Source: Dolomedes plantarius (Eukaryota > Arthropoda > Arachnida > Araneae > Dolomedidae). Taken from it: 64,000 nt of DNA. Numbering within the stretch: the stretch's first letter is position 1; every line of letters begins with the position of its first letter. The position numbers and the translations under genes were made by a program. Positions 1 to 10,524 of the stretch are shown piece after piece. The stretch covers positions 868,501 through 932,500 of the forward strand of contig OU015494.1 in NCBI GenBank assembly GCA_907164885.2, written 5' to 3'. The notes beneath the pieces were generated by a model, which was not told the origin of the DNA, searched no databases, and saw only the letters and a program-made list of their open reading frames with translations.

Positions 1-659
1 TTCCAAAGTATTAAAGAAAAAAAAAAAAAGCAAAATTAGTTTTCTAAGTTTTACTGAAATTTGAGCTTTTTTTTAAAATGTATGCACATTTAAATAAAAT
101 GGAACTATGAACATACAACTTTTTTTAGAGGTTTCATTTTGCAATACAAAATAGTCATTTAAAAAATTTATATAAATATATTTTCTCAAATACTATATTT
201 ACTATAAAAATAATTTTTTACTGCACTGAACATTTTGTGAATGCAAAATGATTTAAAATGAATTGTTGAGTTCTCTCTTCCCTTCTTAATACTTGAACCA
301 TATATCCCAAATTCCTGCATCGTTAATAAGTTGGTTTTAAGGACTTAGTTCCTTATAACCAACATAGTCAGGATTCATGGTATAAATGGATTTCCCTCCC
401 CCAAAGAAAAGAAAATTGGAAATCAGTTAAATGCGTTCTTTCACAAAAAGAAAAAAACAATTTAAGAAATAAATCAAGATTTTATTTATTATAAAAGCAT
501 TAAGAGACAAAATTATATAAATGGCATATAAAAATAAATTTAAAAATTCCCAAATTCTTTTATTAAAAAAAGGCCACAAAACTTAAATAGAATTTCTTAC
601 AAAACATATTTTTTTTATATCTTCTGTAAAATCTTAAGTTAAAAAAAAATATGCTTTTG
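1..659. other. AT-rich non-coding, RSU1 intron
   Basis: No coding sequence seen. The stretch is AT-rich with poly-A and poly-T runs. It is probably part of a long RSU1 intron, because upstream RSU1 exons must lie before this window. Confidence 0.5.
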
Positions 660-835
660 GATGTTTATGAGTGATGATGCAGCAATGTTAAAAAATGTTG
701 GATTAATGTCTTTGAACTTTGTAAAAAATATCTTTTTTGTGCTATGTTTTACGAAAAGAGATGCTTTTTTTTACAAATAATCAATACAAAATGCATGCTG
801 AAGTCTATATATTTAACTGGACATGATATAAAACA
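660..835 (+). pseudogene. Degraded MULE transposase fragment (second copy)
   Basis: The + strand reads MSDDAAMLKN and then, in another frame, WINVFELCKKYLFCAM. Both match the neighbouring MULE transposase on the opposite strand (MSDDAQMFKN, WINVFEPCKKYLLCAW), which is the second catalytic-Asp region. A weak match further on (KMHAEVY) resembles the third catalytic region (NMHVENF). Several frameshifts are present. This is an older relic of the same family, in inverted orientation to the better copy at 928-4268. Confidence 0.75.
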
Positions 836-927
836 CAAATCATAAAAGGTGAGGATTTTGATGAATCATTTATTTTTAAAAAAAAGGGGGGGGATTGCAT
901 TTTTATTAACTAGGAGCAGTCTTATAT

Positions 928-2332
928 TAATATTTATGATCAAAAGAGCTATTATTTGAACAATAAATTTGTTTTAGAAGAACAGATTTTTTATTTTTGG
1001 CTTCTTCAGAGGAAGGATTAGATAATTTTCTTTTTTTACTGCCATGAGGTTTCTTAACAGAGTGAAAAATGAATATGTTTACACATGAAGTTAGTTATTT
1101 CGTAATCATGACATGTGCATGAATAAGCAGTTGTACAAAGACAACAAATTCGACATGCTATAACACATTCATTATTGCACAAGTGATTTTTGGTTATACA
1201 ATAAGTTTTATTAGAAAAAATGACATTCCAACTATTTTCATTACATTCCTCAATATAGTGGCTTTGAGATTTTTCCCATCCCGGTGTCTTTTAAAATTCT
1301 GTGTAGCTCGCTTAGTAATTTTCCCTTTGATACATTTTATATATCGATCATAATTCTTATCATTAATTAAATTAAGTAACTCATTTAATACCTTATCCAC
1401 CCGTTTAGTTTTTTTCCCTTCTAGATAAATATGTTTCAAACTCCTGTGAAAATTTTCAACATGCATATTTGTATTGATTTTTGCCGCTTTCCGAAAACAA
1501 TATGCCCACATCTCAGGCCTGTGGACATAATTATTTATGAAATAATTATGAAATGTTTGAGTCTTGCTGTCCTCATTCAATATTTCACAAAAGTTGATCA
1601 GCATGACTCGAAATTTTTCTTCATCTAGTTCATACATTAAAGTTTTTAATGTTTTATAGACATCACCCCTAATTTCTTCTTTTAAATGAAATAGGTGCTT
1701 TTTCCAATTCCTATCAACATGCCAAGCACATAAAAGATATTTTTTACAGGGTTCAAAGACATTAATCCAAGCATTTTTGAACATTTGTGCATCATCACTC
1801 ATAAAAACACTAGGTTTTAAACTGTTTGCAATATTTAATTTTATACATTCAAAGAAGTGTGTAATTGTGTCAGTATTGACAGTCGATGTAATGCAGAAGG
1901 CTACAGGAATCCCTTCTTCATATTCATCGATTACCAAGAGGGTTATCAATTCAAATTGGTATCCAGAGATACCATGAGTACTATCAATACATACTCTGTC
2001 AGAACCAAATTGGCTTAGCATCTTTTTTTGAAAGTTAGTCATGATAATTATCATGAAATCCTTCTTTGGAATTACAGGATGTTCATCATCCTGCCGCTTG
2101 TAAAACAAAACAGGGTTATTCTGTTGATTTTTCATATCCTCCACCCATGCACAAACACTGCCTTCATCATTACTCAGTACAGATCCTTGGCCATCTAATA
2201 AAAGGCCGAATTCTTTTTTGATATTATGAAGATCCTTCCTTGTGATTAGTTGAGATCTTTCAAGATTGCTCTGAGGATCTTTCCTGACATCTTTAAAAAT
2301 TCTGTTTTCTTTAACTCCTTGTAAGAGTTTAC
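928..2332 (-). pseudogene. MULE transposase, exon 3 (catalytic and SWIM domains)
   Basis: This is the catalytic exon of a Mutator-like (MULE) transposase. It starts after an acceptor (TTTAAG) with GKLLQGVKENRIFKDVRKD, a region typical of MULE proteins just before the catalytic core. The DDE residues are visible as CIDSTHG (Asp 1), MSDDAQ (Asp 2) and HVENFHRS (Glu). Beyond a frameshift near 1270 the reading continues to a SWIM zinc motif (CTCH...MCKHIH, about 1075-1120). After a second shift near 1060 a basic tail (GSKKRK) ends at the stop at 928-930. An open frame in the catalytic part runs from 2144 without an ATG at its start, which fits a spliced exon. Inactive because of the frameshifts. 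Confidence 0.85.
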
Positions 2333-3259
2333 CTTAAATAATGAAAAAAAGATGAAAAAGTGAGCATTGAATTGTTTGTATTTATCTAAAGCATAAAAAA
2401 TTTATATTTCATAGAAATATATACGATTCTAATTTCATGAATATTAGTATATTTTGTTGCCAAAAACAATGCTGAAGATTGTTAATTACCATTTTCTTTA
2501 TCAGCAATTTAATCATTGCCACAGGATTTTATGAAAAGCAGAAAGCGTAAACTTAAAAAAAAGAAAGAAGAAAAAAAAAGCTGAACTTTATCATCTTGTA
2601 ACCCAGCGAGTTGAAATCTCATGATGTGGGTTGCACTAAAATATGGAGATATAGCGGTGATACAAAAATACTATGATAAATAAAAATAACAATGGAAAAA
2701 TTAATAAATCAAAAACTAATTTGAAAAAAAAACTTCAAGGTGCACATCACCCTCGGGGGAATATGTATACCACATATCGAAGTTCTATGCCTGTTAGGTT
2801 TCAACATGACCAATCCACATACATGCACTCTTTCTTTTATTATATGTAAAGATTAACCATAGCCCTATATTATGTCGTAGAATTGAGGCAACACGGCAGC
2901 AATGTAGCAGAACTGCAAGGATTTCTTGCAGAAAGACTTCACAATTAAAAAACTTCATAAACTTTTCTCGCAGGAAACAGAAATCAGTATTAATTTGATT
3001 TTATTGCAGAAAGTGCAAAAATGTTCTGCTAGGGAACCATAGATATTTTAAATCAACTAAAATGTTCATTCTTATCTATTACATCTATAATGTATATCTG
3101 AAATGTACACAGCAAATTTTCATAAAAACAACAGCTGAATTTCTGACTTTTTGAAAAATCATACGTTTCTAAAATAAAATTTGTTCTCATAAAAACATAC
3201 ATAACTTACACCTTCTAAACACAAACATACCTGCAATTGCTTTATCAGAATAAACATAC
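2333..3259 (-). other. MULE intron 2
   Basis: Non-coding interval between the two MULE exons, bounded by a GT donor at 3259-3258 and an AG acceptor at 2334-2333 on the minus strand. AT-rich. No other gene seen. Confidence 0.6.
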
Positions 3260-3274
3260 CTGCAATTGCTTTAT
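3223..3274. repeat. 23-bp direct repeat duplicating a splice donor
   Basis: AAACATACCTGCAATTGCTT plus TAT occurs at 3223-3245 and again at 3252-3274. On the minus strand each copy carries CAATTGCAG followed by GTATGTTT, so the 5' splice site of MULE exon 2 is present twice. Confidence 0.85.
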
Positions 3275-3551
3275 TGCAGATCTTTTGAATGCTTATAATG
3301 CTCCTTGTAGTATGATACCAACACTTTGGAGTGCATCTCTTTCACTTGAATATTAGATGTGCAGTGAAATCCCAATTTGCATGTGCCTTGAGCTTTTAAC
3401 CGTCTCTTTCTATCATCTGTTGTTGGTTTGTATGTACAACTACGATTGCAGGAAAATGTTGAATATGTGCAATTATTTCCTTTTTTATGGGAAGAGAGTA
3501 CATATTTTGAATCGGTGATTTTTTCTTCCTCAGCTAACCACTCACTAAAAT
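3260..3551 (-). pseudogene. MULE transposase, exon 2 (FLYWCH/WRKY-like zinc region)
   Basis: The exon starts after an ATATAG acceptor with DFSEWLAEEEKITDSKYVL and contains Cys/His residues (CTYSTFSCNRSCTY, GTCKLGFHC, HYKHSK) typical of the DNA-binding region ahead of the MULE catalytic core. The phase fits exon 1 (GAA G) joined to AT TTT, giving Glu-Asp. At the 3' end the frame hits TAA (DLQ stop). A one-base shift instead gives NKAIAG, which joins exon 3 (GKLLQG) in phase, so the copy carries a frameshift just before the donor. Confidence 0.75.
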
Positions 3552-3623
3552 CTATATAAAAAAAATGTATAAATTATTTAAATGTGAATTTATTTCAAAA
3601 AGTTAGTATTGATTAATGCCACC

Positions 3624-3651
3624 CACACACACACACACACAAAAAAAAAAA
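3624..3651. repeat. (CA)n followed by poly-A
   Basis: Simple repeat of CA units running into eleven A residues, inside MULE intron 1. Confidence 0.95.
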
Positions 3652-3943
3652 CCTGAATGAACACTTACGATTAGAATGAGTATAATTTTATTATTAAATT
3701 ATACAGAGTAACACATAAAACCTTTTTTGAAACTTTTAATAGCTATTTCAGAATTTCAAATTGAAAATAATAAAATCTTACCAATGTTTTACTGTCAAAT
3801 TTTGTTGTTAACAAAGACTTATAAAAGAAAACGGATAAAATCATAAACTATTTGGCATGCTTATAAAAGAAACACATTTCACAATTTAATAGATGGCATA
3901 CAATAATAAATGATATACCTAACATAAAACATTTTACACTTAC

Positions 3944-4268
3944 CTTCGTATTTTTCAAATTCCAAATGCTGACAATAATCAATATTTGGGATTTCATGTT
4001 CATGAGATAAATGATTTCTCAGCTCACCAAGTAAGTGAAACTTTTTATCACAGTTTTCCTCTTGGCATGATATAGTTAATTTCTTTACATTATGAACTTT
4101 TACTCTGTGCACCGATAGATATTGTTTTGATGAAAATTTTTTTTCACAGTATACACACGGAAAATAGGTTTCAACATTTGATTTTATTCCATGAACTCGG
4201 GATTTGTGTCTCGTTAAATACTGTTTATGATAAAATTCTGTATGACAATTATCACATTTGTAATCCAT
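3944..4268 (-). pseudogene. MULE transposase, exon 1 (C2H2 zinc-finger array)
   Basis: Starts at an ATG at 4268 (MDYKCDNC). It carries C2H2 fingers: CDNCHTEF...HKSRVH (residues ~5-25), CVYCEKKF...HRVKVH (~38-59), and a longer CQEENCDKKF...HLSHEH (~69-91). The donor GAAG/GTAAGT at 3944-3943 joins the next exon in phase. C2H2 fingers on a MULE transposase replace or supplement its usual DNA-binding region. This exon is open throughout; lesions are in the other two. The three together make a gene of roughly 670 codons. Confidence 0.8.
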
Positions 4269-5685
4269 AGTTAACAGAGATGCTTCTGTTTATGATAAAA
4301 TACAGGTGGCTATGTAATACAGCAGGCGGCTATACCTCGTGCATGAAGCTACAGTACTCTTGTCTCTTGTCCACGTGTAATACAGGTGGAAGCATCAGCA
4401 AATCACATGATCAGAACATCCAATCACGTTCAAGTTGGCAAATCTAAATTCGCGATGTCTAGACGCCTGTGAACATAGCAAGCACATAGCATACAACAGC
4501 TTCTGCCACACAGTATAAATAACAAAAATGTTTTACATAAGGCAGGGTGTCTTCTTCCTGAAAAAATTTTATTTAATGAAAAAATGCAAATGCATAAGAG
4601 TGATGTAAATACGGGAAACAATCCCAATTAATCCAATCATGAATGATGTCATACAATACAATGACTGATTAACTTAAAATAACAAAGATTAAGGAACAGT
4701 CTAAAGAACATGAGGGAAGTTTAAGTGAATGATACGCACATGTACGAAGTTCCGATGTTTAGGAAACGAGTGTTATGTAACAGCTGAAGCTTATTGCTGA
4801 AGTTCTGAAAGACGAGAATTTAATGTCGTAGTTGCGGTAAGATTTGTAATAAAAATGCACACAGTTTCACCTTCAAAATGTTATTCTCCACAAGTGATTT
4901 TGAACAATTTGATCAATATTTACTTATGTTCTTCCACATTTTACGAATTATGCTTAACTTTTGGACACCAGTGTAGTTTTTAGAGGCTATTTTGCAATTC
5001 AAAGACTGATTGTCATAAATGCTCTTTCATTAAAGGAAAAAAATGTAGCTTTTATAATTACTACATCTTAAAAAGCATGATTTGAATATTATGAAAATTT
5101 GATTTTCATAATATAGTGACTAGAAAAGAGGAAATAAGTTTTTTTTTCAAATTATTTTAAATTACTCTTTGTTAACTTTCTTGATCTCTTCCCAAATTGG
5201 AACCAAAAGGTAATCTGCTAATTTACCTAATGAGAAAAAAAAAATATGTGAAAACGAATTGTCAGTTTGCATTTATTTTAAACATATAAAAATGTCATGA
5301 CTTTGTATAACTTATTCAGGCACTAGTCTAATGAAGGTGCTCTAATTGAAGATATTTAAAGCCACAACATATTTTTATTGCTTCTGCTACATTTATGTGT
5401 ATTCAAGAATTTCAATCGTATGAAGTGCTCGATGAGACAAAATTTGGAATTCAAATGAAACCACATCTCGCACATTCATTTTTATACCAATAACATACTC
5501 ATTTGTAGGCTGTTGAACATGGTTGCAGACAATATATGACAAAATTCACAATGCCAGAGGTTGATTTGCTGCTTGATTGTTGTGAGCTCTCATGATACTG
5601 TAATGTTATTTAATAGCTGTGAATATTTTTCTATTCTAAATGTGTTATACTCCAAATCTAATTCCCCATTTTCATCTTTATTCAG
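4269..5685. other. Non-coding: MULE 5' region and RSU1 intron
   Basis: No convincing exon. 4269-4430 should hold the MULE promoter. A short minus-strand exon-like stretch at 5165-5227 (acceptor ATTAG, then about 20 codons and TAA) could be chance. The rest is AT-rich intron up to the RSU1 exon. Confidence 0.4.
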
Positions 5686-5800
5686 TTAGTTGTTAGAGAA
5701 AATGATCTTGTCACTTTGCCAAAAGAAATTGGAGAGCTAAATCGGCTAAGGGAGCTTCATGTTCAAGGAAATCGACTAACTTTCCTCCCTCCAGAACTTG
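5686..5800 (+). CDS. RSU1: Ras suppressor protein 1, LRR exon
   Basis: RSU1 is a cytoplasmic leucine-rich-repeat protein that binds PINCH in the ILK-PINCH-parvin complex at integrin adhesions. The exon follows a TTCAG acceptor and encodes [20 protein letters not shown] then [19 protein letters not shown], an LRR pair with the LPKEIGEL and LPPELG signatures of this protein. It ends in phase 1 at a GTAAGA donor. The split Gly codon is completed by the exon at 11721. The upstream exons lie outside the window. A 4.8-kb LTR element has inserted into the intron that follows. Confidence 0.93.
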
Positions 5801-6078
5801 GTAAGATAAAATCTTAGTGTTTTCTATATATTTTTTTACCATATTAAATTTTGAGCAGTGTTAGAGCTAGTGAAAAAGAAAAGAACTTCAGTTATGTAGT
5901 TGGTGTGGTAGCAATTATTTTGTTTTTCAAAAATCTGTCTTATTTAGAAAATCAAAGATTGTTGAAGTTTCAAATATTCGTAAGGGAAATATTATTAGTC
6001 ATTAGCAATTTGAGATTGCTGAAATATCAACTGTTTCTTGATGTTTTGTGTTGTAAGAGAACTTTCATAGTATATATA

Positions 6079-6338
6079 TGTGGCCGTCGTAAATTTCCTT
6101 GCTTGAAATAAGAACACAGCACTACAAAAGATTGATAATGAAACCATTAGACAGGAAACATACCCTTTAATATGCACACATCAGCAAACATAACTCTGTA
6201 CAATGGCTTATATACTACTAACAAATGGAATACAATTATATGTCACATGGTAATACAATTATATGTCATAAGGTCACATGGTATACTAAGCAATAGCCAT
6301 TGGCTTTACCACAAAATATTGAAACTCAGGCAGTTACA
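6079..6338 (-). repeat. 3' LTR of the Gypsy-type element
   Basis: On the minus strand it runs from TGTAACTGCC to GGCCACA, with TG...CA ends. Blocks match the right LTR, but this copy is shorter because of a deletion in the middle and has a local duplication of AATACAATTATATGTCA. Confidence 0.75.
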
Positions 6339-6357
6339 TCCTCCCCCTCTATTTCCG
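6339..6357 (-). other. Polypurine tract
   Basis: The minus strand reads GAAATAGAGGGGGAGGA directly before TGTAACTGCC of the 3' LTR. This is the expected position and composition of the plus-strand primer of an LTR retroelement. Confidence 0.8.
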
Positions 6358-6379
6358 ACTTATGTCTCATGGAGGAAAC

Positions 6380-6905
6380 AGGACCAAATTTTTGAGGTCG
6401 GCGCCTTTTTCTTAAGGGTGGTGAATATATATCTCCAGCACTCATTGGAAGCATATTAGGACTACAATGTTCATAAGGTGGAGGATATGGTCGCATCCTG
6501 TCTTGCCCAAATCTAAAAGAACGGTGATAAAATGAATCTCCTCCTCCTATAGGTTTTCGGTCAAAGTGACGGTAATCATTTGGGAAGCCACTGCCAAGCC
6601 ACACCTGGAAGGAGGTCCATATCCATTACTAGGTGGTCCACCTCCTCAATGGCTCATGACAGTTTGTTAGCTCTTCCAGGAGCATGTGGTTCAGGATGAA
6701 GTTTGCTTTTTGATAGCTCAACACTAATTCTAGAACCCGTAAGGGTGTAATAATTCAAAATTTTAAAGGCTTCATTAGCTTGCTCAGCGGTAGCCATATG
6801 CTCAAAACCAAATTTGTTGATAACATCACATTCAGTCACTTCTCTATACTTTTCACACAAATTTCATAAATCATTATCTGTACATGCATCAGGCAAATGT
6901 CCAAC
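6380..6905 (-). pseudogene. Captured RBM4/lark-family RRM protein fragment
   Basis: The minus strand encodes most of one RNA-recognition motif: DVGHLPDACTDNDL (RNP2 side), VTECDVINKFGFEHM (RNP1 side, with the ECD(V/I) signature of lark/RBM4/RBM14), AEQANEAFKILNYYTLTG, SRISVELSKSKLHPEP. A Gly/Pro/Tyr/Arg-rich tail follows (GGGPPSNGYGPPSR; DRMRPYPPPYE), as in lark-type proteins. The CCHC knuckle normal in lark is missing. One internal stop and at least two frameshifts are present. No introns separate the pieces, which fits a cDNA-derived segment. It lies between the element's RT start and its polypurine tract, so it seems part of the element rather than a neighbour. Confidence 0.72.
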
Positions 6906-7216
6906 ATCTTTGTTTTAAGAGCACTATCTACAGTGTTGATACGATGCTCCACATATGAGGTTGTCTCTCCCCCTGGATGAAAGCATTTCTCATACTTCTT
7001 TAGAAGAGCATTAAGCTGATTCTTTTGGTCTGGCTTTAGGTCTTTTCCTTCATCTTCACACAAAGAGTATGGGACAACCTTGACTGCAGGAACTAGAGTG
7101 CTTTCTCTTGAATCTAATACATCCACAAAAGGATATCTTTTCTGAGGTTTATCACTAAAATGCCATTCCTTGGTGGCAGCATCTAACACCATATTAGCTT
7201 TATGCAAAAAGTCCAT
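6906..7216 (-). pseudogene. Retroelement protease end and start of the RT region
   Basis: Reads LHKANMVLDAATKEWHF, like the retropepsin C-terminal stretch. A linker then leads to LLKKYEKCFHPGGETTSYVE and HRINT, the sequence normally just ahead of the RT fingers in Gypsy elements. The retroelement homology stops at about residue DSALKT and RRM sequence begins immediately. The RT catalytic part is not present. Confidence 0.75.
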
Positions 7217-7460
7217 ACCCAGTAGAGTTCAATTACCTTTAGCATGAGGCAATATCACAAACTCAGTTTCTTCAGAAGACTTGTCCTTCAATATCGACGG
7301 GTACAGTGGCACAACGAGTTTCTTTGGCTGGGGTAATACCATCGGCCAACGTTACATCATGAACACTTGTTTGAAACGATATACCACTATCCTGAAATAA
7401 TTTATACATACGTTCACCAGCAATAGAACGGTTTGCTCTGATATCTGCAGACACTAACAC
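7217..7460 (-). pseudogene. Retroelement aspartic protease fragment
   Basis: Reads VLVSADIRANRSIAGERMYK and ends VPVDIEGQVF, with the flap and strand pattern of a Gypsy retropepsin (...TLADGITPAKETRCATVPVD). The expected D-(S/T)-G is altered here. Frame breaks occur at both ends. Confidence 0.6.
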
Positions 7461-8193
7461 CTTTTTGTTTCAAATTGTAATGGTACATTTGGAGCAGCAA
7501 CAATTGGAAGTGTTACAACTATAGAGTATCAATTGTTGTGCTTGTAAATTTTCTCTTGTACCAGCAGCAGAACAATTCGGACACTTAGGTTTTATGAATC
7601 CTGGTTTTCCACAACTATAACAAGAAATACCGGATTCTTTGTGGCGACTGGTAGGCACGGTAGGAGATCTGGGCCTACTTGAAACAGGAGGAAGTGTACC
7701 AGATTTCCTGAAACCTTCTCGTTAAGTGAATTCTTTCTTACTGTTAGGTATAGCAGGATTATTCTTACCATACATAGATCTTATATTGTCAAAAGCATCC
7801 AGTTTTTCAGCAAGGCTAACAGAATTCAGATTTTCCCACTAATCAAGCATGTGTTCCTTGCAATCAACAGGCACATGTCTTTTTATTTGATCCGCTAGGA
7901 TAAGATCTTGAAGAGTTTCAAATGAGTTAACATTAAGTTCTTTGAGCCAGTTCTCAAAATAAGCTTGTAATTTGAAATAATAATCACACCAGGTAATTTC
8001 TTTAACCTTGCAATGAGAGAAGAACATCTGTCTAAACTTTTCTGCACTAATTTTGAACCACTTTAATAATAATTCTTTGACAAAAGTGAAATTAGAAGCA
8101 TTTTCTTCCGGTTCACCAGCAATGAGAGTTGAGATTGAACTTACACAACGCTGAGCAAGTGTGACTCCCACAGCTTCTCACATACCTTAGAGC

Positions 8194-9255
8194 AGACCTC
8201 CGCAACCTTTTATCTTCCATGGCACAACACCGTTTTTTCGATAATTCCGCGGCACACCACAAGAAAAAGCTTGCAAATACATAAATTACTATAAATACGT
8301 ATATGTTTTTAATGGATAAAAAACACAATAAAATAGCTCTATGTATCAAGATAATTATAATCCTTTAAGTTTTAAATAAACTATTTTGAATTGTACACCC
8401 ACACAAGAACAAAAATATAAAGTTATAGTTTACAAGTAAAAAAAAAATTATCTTTAAATTTTTATATTAAAATTTGTTTTTTGGTCTTTACTTAAGCCTT
8501 GGCACAGCTTGTCCTCTCAGGACCTTGCGCCATTAAATCTCAACCATCATCATCATCTACAGCACTACAGCCTGCGACAGGCCCTGGCTGTCTCTAAAAT
8601 GCGTCTCCAGCGTTCCCTATCCAGCCCGGCACCTTTCCAACCCCTCACACCAAGCGTTGTGAGGTTGCATTCAGCACCATCAAGCCACCTTGAGGGGGGG
8701 CGGCCCCTTTTTCTCTCTCAACCAACCAACCTTTATTTAAGCCTAATAAATCAAAGTTAATTTAAACATAACTAATTTATTAATGAGATATTTGAGCTTG
8801 TTTTGATGAACATATGTACGTTTTGCATTTGTCTCTATATTAGAAAGAGCTACTCGAAGTTCATGGTCAAGACCCTTTAAACATGATCGTTTGTCATTTT
8901 TAATTAGAACCAGTGTCAAAAAACTTTGTTCGCATAAGTATGTCGTAGAAAAAGGAAGCAAAATTGCAATTTCCATCAGAAATTCGTGGATATTCTTTCT
9001 TAACTGAAATCCAGAAATATGACGCTCTAGCATACATACAATGTATGGTAACAACATGTTTTTGTTTTGTGTATAATTTCGACCCAGAGAAATTACATAT
9101 TAGCAAAAATTTAGAGGAATATTTTACTTAGAAAAATTTCCAACTAATGCGGTGGTTAATTTTTTTATTATTATAATCAATAAAATCACCGTAGCACAGT
9201 TTCAATCACCTCGCAGCACACTAGTGTGCCACGGCACAGCGGTTGAGGAGCACTG
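8194..9255 (-). mobile_element. hAT transposon, internally deleted, with 8-bp TSD
   Basis: The ends are CAGACCTCCGCAACC on the left and, reverse-complemented, CAGTGCTCCTCAACCG on the right. A perfect 8-bp duplication CCTTAGAG flanks it (8186-8193, 9256-9263), diagnostic of hAT. The only coding remnant is the transposase C-terminus on the minus strand (8760-9057): ILLPFSTTYLCEQSFLTL and HELRVALSNIET, the dimerisation region of ZBED5/FAM200-like hATs. Most of the transposase is deleted. It interrupts the retroelement gag, so it is younger than that element. Confidence 0.88.
8500..8730 (-). mobile_element. Non-LTR retrotransposon 3' tail, inserted in the hAT
   Basis: A GC-rich island in AT-rich sequence. 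Flanks CTTTACTTAAGCCT (8486-8499) and CTTTATTTAAGCCT (8731-8744) form a 14-bp target-site duplication with one mismatch. The minus strand encodes DRERWRRILETARACRRL, resembling a LINE C-terminal tail, followed by a (GAT)n run near 8548-8560 and a conserved 3' end. Strongly 5' truncated. Confidence 0.65.
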
Positions 9256-9682
9256 CCTTAGAGAGTCTTAACTGCCTTTCAAAGGGCACTAAAAACAGAG
9301 TGACATTTTCTCTTTCTGGTTTAAAGGCAGGCAATAGCTTCTGGACATTCATCTTAGTCTCTAGATGAGACATTGATATCAGTATATCAATACCTGAATT
9401 ACTTTCATTTTGGCTCTGTGCTTGCAATTTAAGCTTCTCAATTTCAAAATTCACCAAGTCTCCTCTTTTCCAATTCTAATTCTTCTGCCCTATATTTTTC
9501 TTCCAAGGCTTCTCGCCTAAGTTTTTCTTCCAAGTCTACTTTCCATTTCCACTGTTTTCTTCACGAACTGCAATTATATTTCTCACCAGAGAATTTATGA
9601 ATTCTTTTTCAAATAGAAGGAAGGATATTATCATTTCACGCAGCTGAACAACTTTTAAGGAGAGTGACACTTCTGAATCCAT

Positions 9683-10524
9683 TTTGACTGCAACCTGATA
9701 AAGGTCGTCTTTTCGTGTTTTGTGAAATTTCGAAATTTTTGAAAGGAAAATAAAAAACTTTTAGCCAAATGTTGTCAACCAAACATTTAGAAAATAACAA
9801 ACAAAAAAATATGTTTATGTTTTAAATCATTCCTAACCTGAGTTCTGACATTACATTTTAAAGAACAAATATTAAATTTCACTACTCATAGTATCGTACC
9901 AATATACATAAAAACCTATTTCCCATTTGTAAATAACAAAAGGAGTAAAAAGATGTAAACCAAAACATAAATATTAATTCTTAAAATATATTCTTATTAG
10001 TTCACTTTGTTATTGACTGAGCTCAGTTTTCACTACCTTAAAGCAATAATTAACCAACAATGCTAGATTAACATATTAAACCTACTTAAAATTTCTTGTT
10101 TCAAAACAAATCCAAAAATAAAAATTTATATTGAACAAAAATACGAAAAACAGAATAACATGGGGTTCCAAATCAAAAGTAAAATTAAAAAGAATTAAAG
10201 AATTAAAGTGAAAAATAAATGAGCATTCTAAATAATTTAACAGATGAATTCCAAAAACTTGATACAAACTTTAGTTATTGAACTGGCAGAATTTTAAAGA
10301 TGATACACGGCATTGAAACGGGAACTGCTAGAACACAAATTTTAATTTTGTGTACCATTTTTGATGAAACCACTTTCACAACACAGAATTAATAACAAAA
10401 TACAGTTTTCACTGTGAGCACCACATTTCAAGAACACAAACCATTCTGTTGAAAGTGACGATTTTTAGACGAAATCACAATTTCATGCAGTTCAGAGAAC
10501 ACCAGAGATTCTGGCTGCCAATTT
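9683..10524 (-). other. Retroelement 5' leader
   Basis: About 840 bases between the 5' LTR and the gag ATG with no open frame of note. Next to the LTR the minus strand reads TTGGCAGCCAGAATCTC, a candidate tRNA primer-binding site; the tRNA is not identified. Confidence 0.5.

Larger units (their letters stand above)
7470..9682 (-). pseudogene. gag of the Gypsy-type element, split by a hAT insertion
   Basis: The start ATG is at 9682 (MDSEVSLSLKVVQLREMI). A charged coiled-coil region follows (about 9430-9560), then LPAFKPERENVTLFLVPFER (9300-9330). After the hAT insertion it continues with IAGEPEENASNFTFVKELLL (8095-8120), a SCAN-like capsid region ending with KRHVPVDCKEHMLD near 7842. A CCHC knuckle (CYSCGKPGF...C) lies near 7620. 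This is the arrangement of spider Gypsy gags with a SCAN-like capsid. Broken by stops, frameshifts and the insertion. Confidence 0.75.

Noticed and set aside
4430..4627. Open frame of 65 codons on the minus strand
   Set aside because: Low-complexity hydrophobic composition, no motif, no splice or promoter support.
5165..5227. Short minus-strand exon-like stretch (GKLADYLLVPIWEEIKK)
   Set aside because: Only about 20 codons with a plausible acceptor; no partner exon and no recognised family.
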